From: CAZQIC01 sp964593555
Lineage (GTDB): Bacteria > Bacteroidota > Bacteroidia > JAFLBG01
NCBI GenBank assembly: GCA_964593555.1
Contig: CAZQIC010000129.1
Coordinates: 1 to 12,908 of the forward strand
Direction: 5' to 3'
DNA length: 12,908 bases
Made by a program: the position numbers and the translations under genes. Within the stretch, counting starts at the first letter, position 1. The number at the start of each line of letters is the position of its first letter. Positions 1 to 7,410 of the stretch are shown here, piece by piece. The notes beneath the pieces are model-generated. The model had not been told where the DNA came from, did not search any database, and was given only the letters and a program-made list of their open reading frames with translations.

Positions 1-53
1 AAAAAAATACGGTTACATTTGTTAAAATCAATTAATAGAACCTCCCTATATAT

Positions 54-69
54 TAACAGTCGACTGTTA
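54..69. repeat. Perfect 16-bp palindrome (possible operator)
   Basis: TAACAGTCGACTGTTA equals its own reverse complement, with two 8-bp arms and no spacer. Symmetry of this kind suits a dimeric DNA-binding protein. It sits about 280 bases upstream of pntAA and 33 bases downstream of a TAnnTTTG match. No regulator gene is visible next to it, so the operator role is only an inference. Confidence 0.35.
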
Positions 70-197
70 TTACTCCATAAAGTAACCTTATTGACACCTA
101 AACTCCCAATCAAAAAAGAACAATTATTACGTGTCTAAATCACCATTTTTAATGGTTATAATCTCGATATCGCCCCTATTCCATTCTAATAACAATT

Positions 198-228
198 TTG
201 TCGAAATCCTTTATATTTTCTATTTTCG
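198..228 (+). promoter_or_regulatory. Candidate Bacteroidota-type promoter for pntAA
   Basis: TTG at 198-200 is followed after 20 bases by TATTTTCG at 221-228. The Bacteroidota housekeeping pattern is TTG, a 17-23 base spacer, then TAnnTTTG, so this is one mismatch from the -7 element. It would give a leader of roughly 115 bases before the pntAA start. Such short motifs arise often by chance in AT-rich DNA. TACATTTG at 14-21 is an alternative. Confidence 0.22.
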
Positions 229-349
229 GTCTTTACAAAGACAGGGGCCATTTCGGGCAGGTGCTTTAATGGCAATTTTAACGAGTATGGCTTTCTAATT
301 TGTTTAAGATCAGGATTCCATCTTTAATTAGGATTTAAAAAAACAATAA

Positions 350-1480
350 ATGAAAATAGTTGTTCCAAAAGAGACAAAGTTTAAGGAAAACAGGGTAGCT
401 CTTACTCCTGCAGTTGTGCAAGACCTTGTTAAAAAAGGGTTTGAAGTTATTGTTGAAAGCGGTGCAGGAATGAATTCTTTCTTCTCTGACGATGCTTATA
501 AAACTGCCGGGGCCACAACTCAAAGTGATAAGAACAAATTATATGCTGAGGCGGATGTTATTTTAAAAGTAAATGCCCCTTTACCGGAAGAAATTTCCAC
601 GATGAAAAAGGAAGCAATATTCATTTCCTTTATGTGGGCAGGAACAAATCCTGATCTTATTTCCGCTTGTGAAAAAGCAGGCGTTACAGCATTTTCAATG
701 GATGCTGTACCTCGTATTTCACGTGCACAAAAAATGGATGCCTTAAGTTCACAGGCAAATCTTGCTGGATATAAATCGGTATTGATGGCTGCCAATCAGA
801 TTGGGAAAATCTTCCCGATGATGACCACAGCAGCGGGTACAATTAAACCTTCTAAAGTGGTAATATTTGGTGCAGGTGTTGCCGGATTGCAAGCTATTGC
901 AACCGCTAAAAGGCTTGGTGCAGTAGTCGAGGTAACGGATATACGTCCAGAGACAAAAGAACAGGTTCAATCCTTAGGAGGGAAATTCATCGAAGTAAAA
1001 GGGGATGCAAGTATTAAAATAGAAGGCGGATATGTAAAAGGTGTATCAGAAGAATTTCTAAAAAACCAACAGGAGTTAGTTGCAAAACACGTGAAAGAAG
1101 CAGACATAGTAATCACAACAGCTCTTATCCCGGGAAGAAAAGCACCGGTGTTAGTTACTGATGACATGATAAAAAGTATGCGCTTTGGGTCTGTAATAGT
1201 TGACATGGCTGTTGAGCAGGGAGGAAATGTTGTAGGAAGTGAATTAAATAAAACTATTGAAAAACACGGAGTAACAATTATTGGCGAAGGAAATATTCCG
1301 AGTTTATTACCAATGAATGCAAGTGATCTTTACGCAAAAAATATTCAAACATTACTTCTTCACTTAGCAGAAAGCAAAGGATTTAAATGGGAAATGGAAG
1401 AAGAAATTACAAAAGGATCATTGATAGTACATAAAGGACAGGCGGTACATCCGAGTGTGAAGAAATTACAAAACGCTTAG
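350..1480 (+). CDS. pntAA: NAD(P)+ transhydrogenase subunit alpha, part 1 (NAD(H)-binding domain I)
   Basis: This is the soluble NAD(H)-binding component (domain I) of proton-translocating transhydrogenase, which passes hydride between NADH and NADP+ using the proton gradient. It acts on the cytoplasmic face of the inner membrane, bound to the PntAB/PntB membrane part. At 376 residues it matches the split alpha1 form rather than the fused PntA of about 510 residues. The N-terminus MKIVVPKETK is typical of the alanine dehydrogenase/PNT family. Family signatures visible are RAQKMDALSSQANLAGYKSV (125-144), the Rossmann fingerprint GAGVAGLQA (174-182) followed by the acidic residue in EVTDIRP, and PGRKAPVL (261-268). 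The C-terminus is soluble, with no membrane segment. It is first in an operon with pntAB, pntB and a DUF3817 gene. The start is supported by the A-rich leader and the conserved N-terminal motif. Confidence 0.96.
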   Translation: MKIVVPKETKFKENRVALTPAVVQDLVKKGFEVIVESGAGMNSFFSDDAYKTAGATTQSDKNKLYAEADVILKVNAPLPEEISTMKKEAIFISFMWAGTNPDLISACEKAGVTAFSMDAVPRISRAQKMDALSSQANLAGYKSVLMAANQIGKIFPMMTTAAGTIKPSKVVIFGAGVAGLQAIATAKRLGAVVEVTDIRPETKEQVQSLGGKFIEVKGDASIKIEGGYVKGVSEEFLKNQQELVAKHVKEADIVITTALIPGRKAPVLVTDDMIKSMRFGSVIVDMAVEQGGNVVGSELNKTIEKHGVTIIGEGNIPSLLPMNASDLYAKNIQTLLLHLAESKGFKWEMEEEITKGSLIVHKGQAVHPSVKKLQNA

Positions 1481-1495
1481 TAAATAGTAATAGGT

Positions 1496-1516
1496 TATCA
1501 GTTGTCAGTAATCAGT
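1496..1516. repeat. Three tandem heptamers NNTCAGT in the pntAA-pntAB gap
   Basis: Three adjacent 7-base units, TATCAGT, TGTCAGT and AATCAGT, lie 15 bases after the pntAA stop. The core TCAGT is identical in all three and the two leading bases vary. The array resembles short tandem heptanucleotide repeats seen in some intergenic DNA. A function is not evident from the sequence. Confidence 0.6.
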
Positions 1517-1540
1517 TGCTAAAAAAAGTAAACAAAATAG

Positions 1541-1573
1541 ATTCGTATCATTCGTAAATATTCGTAATTCGTA
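1541..1573. repeat. Four ATTCGTA heptamers before pntAB
   Basis: ATTCGTA occurs four times, at 1541, 1550, 1560 and 1567. The last two copies are directly adjacent and the others are separated by two or three bases. The array ends 11 bases before the pntAB start, so it would lie in the mRNA just upstream of the translation start. Whether it affects translation or RNA stability, or is merely replication slippage debris, cannot be told from the sequence. Confidence 0.6.
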
Positions 1574-1584
1574 AAACTAGTTCT

Positions 1585-1893
1585 ATGGAAAATTTGTTGA
1601 GTTTTTTTAGTGACAATCGTGAGATGATCTACTTCATTATCCTTTCAGTGTTTGTAGGTATTGAGGTAATTGGCGGAGTGCCTACTGTGCTTCATACACC
1701 TTTAATGTCTGGAGCAAATGCTATACACGGTGTTGTAATTGTTGGCGCAATACATGTGATGCTTAACGTTGACCCCGGCAATATTTTAGCCATGGCACTT
1801 GGCTTTTTAGCAGTGCTTTTAGGAACACTGAATGTGGTAGGAGGATTTGTTGTAACTGACCGAATGCTTGAAATGTTTAAAAAGAAAAAGTAA
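1585..1893 (+). CDS. pntAB: NAD(P)+ transhydrogenase subunit alpha, part 2 (membrane segment)
   Basis: This small integral membrane subunit supplies the alpha-side transmembrane helices of domain II, which with PntB forms the proton channel. It has 102 residues. Three clear hydrophobic stretches lie at about 13-34, 42-60 and 66-92, followed by a basic cytoplasmic tail (MFKKKK). The segment VPTVLHTPLMSGANAIHGVV (32-51) is the conserved family motif. The gene is 104 bases after pntAA and 33 bases before pntB. The wide gap to pntAA is unusual for subunits needed in fixed ratio and contains two sets of short repeats. The N-terminal Met is followed directly by the expected short amphipathic stretch, so the start is convincing. 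Confidence 0.94.
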   Translation: MENLLSFFSDNREMIYFIILSVFVGIEVIGGVPTVLHTPLMSGANAIHGVVIVGAIHVMLNVDPGNILAMALGFLAVLLGTLNVVGGFVVTDRMLEMFKKKK

Positions 1894-1912
1894 ATCTTAA
1901 ATCAAAAATCTT
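1892..1912. repeat. Three tandem heptamers AAATCNN in the pntAB-pntB gap
   Basis: AAATCTT, AAATCAA and AAATCTT follow one another exactly. The first unit overlaps the TAA stop of pntAB by two bases, so the array fills most of the 33-base gap to pntB. Together with the arrays at 1496-1516 and 1541-1573, this makes three different heptamer motifs within one operon. Confidence 0.5.
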
Positions 1913-1926
1913 CAATTTAAAAATAT

Positions 1927-3336
1927 ATGAAGCTTCACTTACTAGAAATTTGCTACCTAATTGGTTCTGTAACTTTCATCATTGGATTAAAAATGATGGG
2001 CGACGCTAAAACCGCACGCAATGGTAACCTTATTGGTGCATTTGGTATGACATTGGCTATACTCGGAACTATTTTTCTGCACGACAATGAAGTATCAGGA
2101 TTGGTTTACGCACTTATATTTGGTGCTATTGGCGTAGGAACACTTATTGGCTGGGGAACAGCTAAAAAAGTTCAGATGACAAAAATGCCGGAGCTCGTTT
2201 CCATCTTCAACGGTATGGGTGGTGCCTGCGCCGCATTAATCTCTCTTATTGAACTTAATCATACTTATCATCTTGCGGAAGCCGCAGGTGTTGAAGGTCA
2301 CGCGCCTTACGGAATGATGATCGCTATTGTTGCAGGATTAATAATTGGTACAGTTTCTTTTAGCGGAAGTATTATTGCCTTCCTGAAATTAAATGGCACA
2401 ATGGATAAACCCATTCGTCTTCCTGCTTATAATATTATTAATACGATTGTAATGATTGGGGTATTCGCATTCGGTGGTTATTTTGTTTATACCGGCGGAA
2501 ATATGATGCTGGCTTATTCATTGTTTGCCGCAGCAATCATTTATGGAATTTTATTTACCATTCCGATTGGCGGAGCAGATATGCCTGTTGTAATTTCATT
2601 GCTTAACTCATTCACCGGTTTAGCAGCAGCATTCGGAGGATTTTTATATGACAACAAAGTAATGCTCACAGGAGGTATATTGGTTGGTTCTGCAGGAACG
2701 TTACTTACGCTCATCATGTGTAAAGCCATGAACCGTCCTTTAAGCAATGTTATCTTCGGTGCGTTCGGAGGCTCAACAGCTGCAAGTACAACAGATGTAA
2801 AAGGATCTATAAAAGATGTTGGCACAACCGACCTTGCTGTATTAATGAACTATTCTAAAAAAGTAGTTATTGTTCCCGGATATGGATTAGCAGTTGCGCA
2901 AGCGCAGCATGTTATTCATGAATTGGAGATGTTATTAGAAGAAAGAGGTGTTGAAGTAAAATATGCTATCCACCCAGTTGCAGGTCGTATGCCCGGACAC
3001 ATGAATGTATTACTTGCTGAAGCGAATGTTGATTACAGTAAGCTTGTAGAGATGGAAGACATTAATCCTGAGTTAGAACAAACAGATGTGGTGCTGATTG
3101 TTGGCGCAAACGATGTTGTTAATCCTGCAGCTAAATCCGACCCCTCATCCCCTATCTACGGAATGCCGATCATTGAAGCAGACAAAGCAAAAAACATTAT
3201 CGTTAACAAACGTTCTATGAACGCGGGTTACGCTGGTATTGATAACCTGCTTTTCTATGATCCAAAATGTTCCATGTTTTTTGGTGACGCCAAAAAAGCG
3301 CTTACCGACCTTGTTGCCGAAATAAAAACTTTGTAG
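1927..3336 (+). CDS. pntB: NAD(P)+ transhydrogenase subunit beta
   Basis: This subunit carries the remaining transmembrane helices of domain II and the NADP(H)-binding domain III, completing the proton-pumping transhydrogenase that supplies NADPH. Its 469 residues are the normal PntB length. Hydrophobic helices run through about residues 1-275. The conserved MPELVSIFNGMGG lies at 87-99. After the linker, domain III begins near 300 with the NADP-binding fingerprint VPGYGLAVAQAQ (316-327), then HPVAGRMPGHMNVLLAEA (349-366), VGANDVVNPAA (392-402) and KRSMNAGYAG (428-437). All key motifs are intact, so the enzyme is probably functional. The stop codon is separated by a single base from the start of the next gene. 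Confidence 0.97.
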   Translation: MKLHLLEICYLIGSVTFIIGLKMMGDAKTARNGNLIGAFGMTLAILGTIFLHDNEVSGLVYALIFGAIGVGTLIGWGTAKKVQMTKMPELVSIFNGMGGACAALISLIELNHTYHLAEAAGVEGHAPYGMMIAIVAGLIIGTVSFSGSIIAFLKLNGTMDKPIRLPAYNIINTIVMIGVFAFGGYFVYTGGNMMLAYSLFAAAIIYGILFTIPIGGADMPVVISLLNSFTGLAAAFGGFLYDNKVMLTGGILVGSAGTLLTLIMCKAMNRPLSNVIFGAFGGSTAASTTDVKGSIKDVGTTDLAVLMNYSKKVVIVPGYGLAVAQAQHVIHELEMLLEERGVEVKYAIHPVAGRMPGHMNVLLAEANVDYSKLVEMEDINPELEQTDVVLIVGANDVVNPAAKSDPSSPIYGMPIIEADKAKNIIVNKRSMNAGYAGIDNLLFYDPKCSMFFGDAKKALTDLVAEIKTL

Positions 3337-3337
3337 T

Positions 3338-3652
3338 ATGGCACTTAGCTTTTCAAAAACACCAATTGGAAGGTTACGACTGGCGGGCTTTGTAGAAGGG
3401 ATTTCTTTTCTGGTACTATTATTTATTGCAATGCCGCTGAAATATTTTGCGAATATGCCACAGGCTGTGAAAGTCGTAGGTTGGATTCACGGTGCATTAT
3501 TTATCTGGTTCATTATTGCTTTGTTAAACGTAATGGCAACTCAGAAATGGAAAATAGGAAAAAGCTTCCTGGTTTTTTTATCTTCACTTATTCCATTCGG
3601 AACTTTTGTGTTGGATAATTACCTGAGAAAAGAAGATATTCCAAACAAATAA
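3338..3652 (+). CDS. DUF3817 family integral membrane protein
   Basis: This 104-residue membrane protein has three predicted helices at about 13-36, 44-67 and 73-96. The pattern EGISFLVLLFIAMPLKYF (20-37) followed by GWIHGALFIWFI (48-59) is characteristic of DUF3817 (PF12823), whose biochemical role is not known. The start codon lies one base after the pntB stop, which implies co-transcription and probably translational coupling. The context suggests a role linked to the transhydrogenase or to the same membrane or redox condition, but this is inference. A polar KWKIGK loop lies between helices 2 and 3, and the C-terminus is charged (RKEDIPNK). The next gene converges from the other strand after 50 bases, and I see no strong terminator hairpin in that gap. 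Confidence 0.88.
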   Translation: MALSFSKTPIGRLRLAGFVEGISFLVLLFIAMPLKYFANMPQAVKVVGWIHGALFIWFIIALLNVMATQKWKIGKSFLVFLSSLIPFGTFVLDNYLRKEDIPNK

Positions 3653-3702
3653 AACTTCAAGCCTTCTCCTTAGTAAATTTCAAAAAGAAACTTTCAAAAA
3701 AA

Positions 3703-6700
3703 CTATCGAATCAAGTTTATATTCCCAACAATGCGGTGTTTAATTCCTAAAACATCTTTGCAAATTATTTTGTAAACGTATACATCTTGTTGTGCAATGG
3801 TATCACCACCGTTAGCTCTACCATCCCACCCTATTGAATAATTATTGTTAGAGAAGATTATTTGCCCCCACCTGTCGAAGATCAATAATTGATATTCGCT
3901 TACTTCCATACCAACAATTAAAGGTTTAAAATTATCGTTCTTGCCATCATCATTAGGAGTAAATGTATTGGGTGCGAACAAAGAAAAATCCGGATCAATT
4001 TTTACTAATTCATTTGCAGTATCGGCACAACCAAATTCATTTTCAACTATAAGCCTGACAGAATATTCACCAGAAACATTGTAAGTATAAGAGGGGTTTT
4101 GTTCAATTGAACCGCTGTTAGGTACATCGCCAAAACTCCAATTACTTTTTGTATAACCCTGCGAAAGGTTGGTGAAATTAATTGTTGAGTTAAGTATAGT
4201 TGTAGGCTGAGGGCTTGTGCTAAATGCGGCAAGTGGCTTAGGATGAATAGTTATGTAATCGTCTTCTGTCAAGGAATTACTACAACCGTTATTATCTGTT
4301 ATAACTAATGTTACATTATATAAGCCAGCACTATTATAACATTCATTAACTACATTTCCGTTTTGAATACTCATTGGAGAAAACTGCCATGTTGCGGCTT
4401 GCGTATTAAGAGTTGTATTGGTAAAATTAATGCAGGTTGGTTCGCAGCCTTCACGTTTATCTGCAATGAAACTTACTATGGGCAATTCGTTTACAGCCAC
4501 CGTCAATGATCCAACAACAATACAATTGTGTGAGTCAGTAACTGTTACTGTATAAATGGTTTGTTGCATTGGTGAAACAGAAATATTTTGACTTAACTGT
4601 CCACTACTCCAATTATATAAATAACCCGGACTACCACCTGATGCTGAACTCGTGATTGAATAACTTTGACCATTACAAATAGTGGCGGAACTGCTTTGCA
4701 TTAATATTAATTGAGAAGGTTGTGATATACTTACAGAAACTGATATACTACAGCTGTTCGCATCACTAACTGTTACTGAATATAAACCAGCCAGCACATT
4801 ACTTACGGCTGACGAAATATTATTATTATTCCAACTGTAGTTATAAGCCGGCGTTCCTCCATTTACAACTATTGAAGCAGTTCCATCGGATCCTCCAAAA
4901 CAAGAAACATCAGTCGCAACTACAGTGCTTGTTAAAGCAATGGCTGCAGAAACTGTGGACTGTGTTATTGCACTGCAATTATTAGCATCGGTTACAGTGA
5001 GGGAATAAATACCGGAAGTAAGATTGCTTGCTGGCAAAGTTGTGTTGCCATTACTCCATAAATAGTTATAGCCGGGTGTACCTCCATTCGATGCAGCATT
5101 TATCGCACCATCATTTTTTCCGGAACAGGATTCATCTTGTTTAGAAATTACGGCAGCAAGCAGTTGTGTTGGTTCAGTTATAGATATTGCTATTGATGAA
5201 ATGCAATTGTTTGCATCTGATACTGTTAAGCTATAGCTTCCGGCTGACAAATTACTTATTGAACTATTTGTACTCGCGTTACTCCAATTAAATGTATAAG
5301 GATTTGTTCCACCTATAGCTGAAGCAGAAATAAATCCGCTGCCATCGTTATAACATTTCAAGTCTGAAAATATCGGAATGTTAACTACAAGCGATGGTGG
5401 TTCCGTTATTGTAATAGATGTATTACCACTACATCCATTAACATCAGTCACAGTTACTTGATAGATTCCCGCCGTTAAACCACTTGCAAGTAATGTACTG
5501 GCACTATTATTCCACGAATATAAATATGGAGAAGTGCCTCCGATTACCGCACCTAAAGCCGATCCGTTTGCTTCGCCATCGCATGAAACATCTGTATAAA
5601 TTGGCACAACAACTGCAGGAGTTGGAGTTACGGTTACCGATACTGGAATAACTTGTGAGCCCGGACAACTTCCAACATAATAAGTATATGTACCTACTGT
5701 ATTAAGTACAGGTGTTGTAAAAGAATTTCCTGTACCTATCACATTGCCATTTACAAATGAATTATACCAATACAACGTTGTTCCCAAAGGTGAATTACCT
5801 GTAATGGCAGCAGTTAAATTGGCACTTGTGCCCAAACAAATAGAAACATTAGAACTTGTTAAATTAAAGACCGGATTCACAATAGATGCGTTGTTAATTC
5901 CAGCGCCGCCTTTCGTTGCTCCATTAGGAATAAATTCCGTTAAGGCGCTTGAGTTTGTAGTGCCATTTATTCCACCATTTGTAAATCTATTGATCACCCC
6001 GTTTGAAATTGCGATATAACCACCGCCGCCGCCGCCTGCACCACCTTCAGACTCAAGGGCTCCGGCCTTACAAAGCTGACTACCTCCTACGCCTCCATTG
6101 GCATTTACACTTATTCCATTTATTGCACCTGATGAATTTAATATTACAGTACCTCCTGCACCGCCGCCGCCCAATCCATCACCGGGAGTTCCTCTGAATG
6201 TTGGTGAACTTTGTCCGTTAGTACCATTGGTAACAATATCTCCTGCACCTGATATTGTACCATAAGAATATAAATAAACCAAACCTCCACCATTTCCACC
6301 TGCGCCACCTGCAGCATCATTTTGATGTCCGCCGCCGCCACCGCCGCCAAGAAAAATTCTACCTGAAGAATAATCTAATGGCCTGCCACCTTTTCCACCT
6401 ACGTTTTGTCTGTCATCAAATCCAGCGCTTACTAATATCCACGCCGGATTCCCGGGACCCGAAACAAGTGCATCACTATCTGTATCTCCCAATCCATACC
6501 CACCGCGTCCACCTCCCGAAGAAACTGATGTGGCAAAACCATTGTACTCCAGGTTCCAGGCAGATGCCCATGCCGGTGTTGAAAGATCCGGATTTCCATT
6601 TCCAGTCCACACATTATTTCCTGCATTACCACCTCCACCAGCGGAAGCATTAACAGAATTTCCACCACCTCCGCCATTTGCAGGAGCTCCCCTGCCATAC

Positions 6701-7410
6701 ATTCCACCATAAATTAAATAATCGGTTTGATATCCCGCTATACTTTCTCCCTTCTGTCCGCCCTCGTTAGATGTGGTTGAAAAAAATGTTTTTATATTAT
6801 TAATAAATCCTGTGCTTTGAAATGCACCACCCCGAAAGCCCAAACCTGTAACATCAATTTTTCCTCCCGCATTAATAACTGTACTTGTTAACACCTCTGC
6901 CACAGCGACACCTCCAACAATTCCATTCCATGCCGCGGTAGTTAATACACCACCATTATTTATTGTTAGTGTTATAAATCGCGGCACCCTTATTACCTGG
7001 GTTTTTCCTGCTGCGGTATAGCTGTTTTGCAAAGGACATCGGAGATTTATTGTGGATGCATTGGGAACATTAATTACTTCGGCAAACTCGTACAATCCTG
7101 CATTATTATAGTTTAATATTTCGCCCCAGGTACTGTCGTTCACATTTCCTTTAATAGTTGAGCCCTGCATTTGAATAATCATGATAAGGTCTCCCGATGA
7201 AAGCCCGGAAGTAAAACGCCCATTGGAATTGAGATTGCTACTGGTAACGGTAACAAAAGTATTTCCTGCACTTGCATTGGCAGTTAAACTGGTAAACTCA
7301 TTTACTGTTACTGTAGTGGAAATAACTTTTGCCCCATCTTTTCCTTGTTGCCCATAAATTAAATTACCGATTTGAGAGATCAATACGGTAAGTAACAGGG
7401 CTTTTTTCAT
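3703..7410 (-). CDS. Secreted surface protein: glycine-rich region, Ig-like, SprB and PKD repeats, T9SS type B sorting domain
   Basis: This 1235-residue exported protein begins with a signal peptide (MKKALLLTVLISQIGNLIYG, cleavage near residue 20). A beta-rich N-terminal region follows (about 30-240), then a segment with many glycine runs (about 240-505, including seven Gly at 355-361). Next come an Ig-like domain with a Cys pair (about 515-597, C525/C582), four SprB-type repeats (about 603-899) and a related fifth unit (905-975). Two PKD domains follow (about 977-1055 and 1058-1137), with NSAGLYNVTLVITDNNGC in the first and YNVSGEYSVRLIVENEFGC in the second. The C-terminal 95 residues carry PNTFTPNDDGKNDNF, IFDRWGQIIF, GWDGRANGG and a terminal NINLIR. 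This is the CHU_C/type B T9SS sorting signal, so the protein should be exported by T9SS and held on or released from the cell surface. Adhesion or gliding is plausible but not shown. It is monocistronic and converges with the pnt operon. The start is fixed by the signal peptide. Confidence 0.93.
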   Translation of the reverse strand: MKKALLLTVLISQIGNLIYGQQGKDGAKVISTTVTVNEFTSLTANASAGNTFVTVTSSNLNSNGRFTSGLSSGDLIMIIQMQGSTIKGNVNDSTWGEILNYNNAGLYEFAEVINVPNASTINLRCPLQNSYTAAGKTQVIRVPRFITLTINNGGVLTTAAWNGIVGGVAVAEVLTSTVINAGGKIDVTGLGFRGGAFQSTGFINNIKTFFSTTSNEGGQKGESIAGYQTDYLIYGGMYGRGAPANGGGGGNSVNASAGGGGNAGNNVWTGNGNPDLSTPAWASAWNLEYNGFATSVSSGGGRGGYGLGDTDSDALVSGPGNPAWILVSAGFDDRQNVGGKGGRPLDYSSGRIFLGGGGGGGHQNDAAGGAGGNGGGLVYLYSYGTISGAGDIVTNGTNGQSSPTFRGTPGDGLGGGGAGGTVILNSSGAINGISVNANGGVGGSQLCKAGALESEGGAGGGGGGYIAISNGVINRFTNGGINGTTNSSALTEFIPNGATKGGAGINNASIVNPVFNLTSSNVSICLGTSANLTAAITGNSPLGTTLYWYNSFVNGNVIGTGNSFTTPVLNTVGTYTYYVGSCPGSQVIPVSVTVTPTPAVVVPIYTDVSCDGEANGSALGAVIGGTSPYLYSWNNSASTLLASGLTAGIYQVTVTDVNGCSGNTSITITEPPSLVVNIPIFSDLKCYNDGSGFISASAIGGTNPYTFNWSNASTNSSISNLSAGSYSLTVSDANNCISSIAISITEPTQLLAAVISKQDESCSGKNDGAINAASNGGTPGYNYLWSNGNTTLPASNLTSGIYSLTVTDANNCSAITQSTVSAAIALTSTVVATDVSCFGGSDGTASIVVNGGTPAYNYSWNNNNISSAVSNVLAGLYSVTVSDANSCSISVSVSISQPSQLILMQSSSATICNGQSYSITSSASGGSPGYLYNWSSGQLSQNISVSPMQQTIYTVTVTDSHNCIVVGSLTVAVNELPIVSFIADKREGCEPTCINFTNTTLNTQAATWQFSPMSIQNGNVVNECYNSAGLYNVTLVITDNNGCSNSLTEDDYITIHPKPLAAFSTSPQPTTILNSTINFTNLSQGYTKSNWSFGDVPNSGSIEQNPSYTYNVSGEYSVRLIVENEFGCADTANELVKIDPDFSLFAPNTFTPNDDGKNDNFKPLIVGMEVSEYQLLIFDRWGQIIFSNNNYSIGWDGRANGGDTIAQQDVYVYKIICKDVLGIKHRIVGNINLIR
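4714..5604 (-). repeat. Array of four SprB-type repeats within the surface protein gene
   Basis: Four units of about 76 residues start near C610, C686, C762 and C837. Each has a D-x-x-C or D-E-S-C entry, a GGT-P-Y-x-W core, an AGxYxVTVxDxN exit and a second Cys exactly 50 residues after the first (C660, C736, C812, C887). This matches the SprB repeat family (PF13573) with its flanking strands. The repeats are clearly diverged at the DNA level, so this is an old duplication rather than a recent expansion. The next unit (905-975) keeps GGSPGYLYNWSSG and Cys spaced 51 residues apart. Confidence 0.8.
5896..6693 (-). repeat. Glycine-rich coding segment of the surface protein gene
   Basis: Residues about 240-505 are dominated by Gly, Asn, Ser and Ala with repeated GG, GGGG and longer runs, for example GGGGGNSVNASAGGGG and LGGGGGGGHQNDAAGGAGG. 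On the + strand this appears as CCG/CCA/CCT triplet tracts, the most GC-rich part of an otherwise AT-rich window (around 6021-6042 and 6329-6349). Interspersed beta-strand-like stretches such as GGLVYLYSYGTI and GGTVILNSSGAI suggest a regular beta structure with Gly loops. The alternate-frame reading frames on both strands here are by-products of this composition. Confidence 0.75.

Larger units (their letters stand above)
1..349. other. Non-coding region upstream of the pnt operon
   Basis: I see no credible gene in this AT-rich stretch. It contains TACATTTG at 14-21, which fits the Bacteroidota -7 promoter consensus TAnnTTTG, although its -33 partner would lie outside the window. It also contains a perfect 16-bp palindrome (54-69), a small 6-bp hairpin (142-156) and a near-consensus promoter candidate (198-228). 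The last bases before the pntAA start are A-rich, as is common for Bacteroidota translation starts. The region most likely holds the promoter and leader of the transhydrogenase operon. What lies to its left cannot be seen. Confidence 0.6.

Noticed and set aside
142..156. Hairpin ACCATT-TTT-AATGGT upstream of pntAA
   Set aside because: Only six AT-rich base pairs with a three-base loop and no following T-run; likely chance.
3653..3702. Bidirectional terminator between the convergent DUF3817 and surface protein genes
   Set aside because: The 50-base gap contains no stem longer than a few pairs; only distant AAACTT/AAGTTT matches exist.
5744..6712. Open frames on the + strand (Pro- and His-rich) opposite the glycine-rich region
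   Set aside because: They are antisense by-products of the Gly codons of the surface protein gene, with no family-like sequence.
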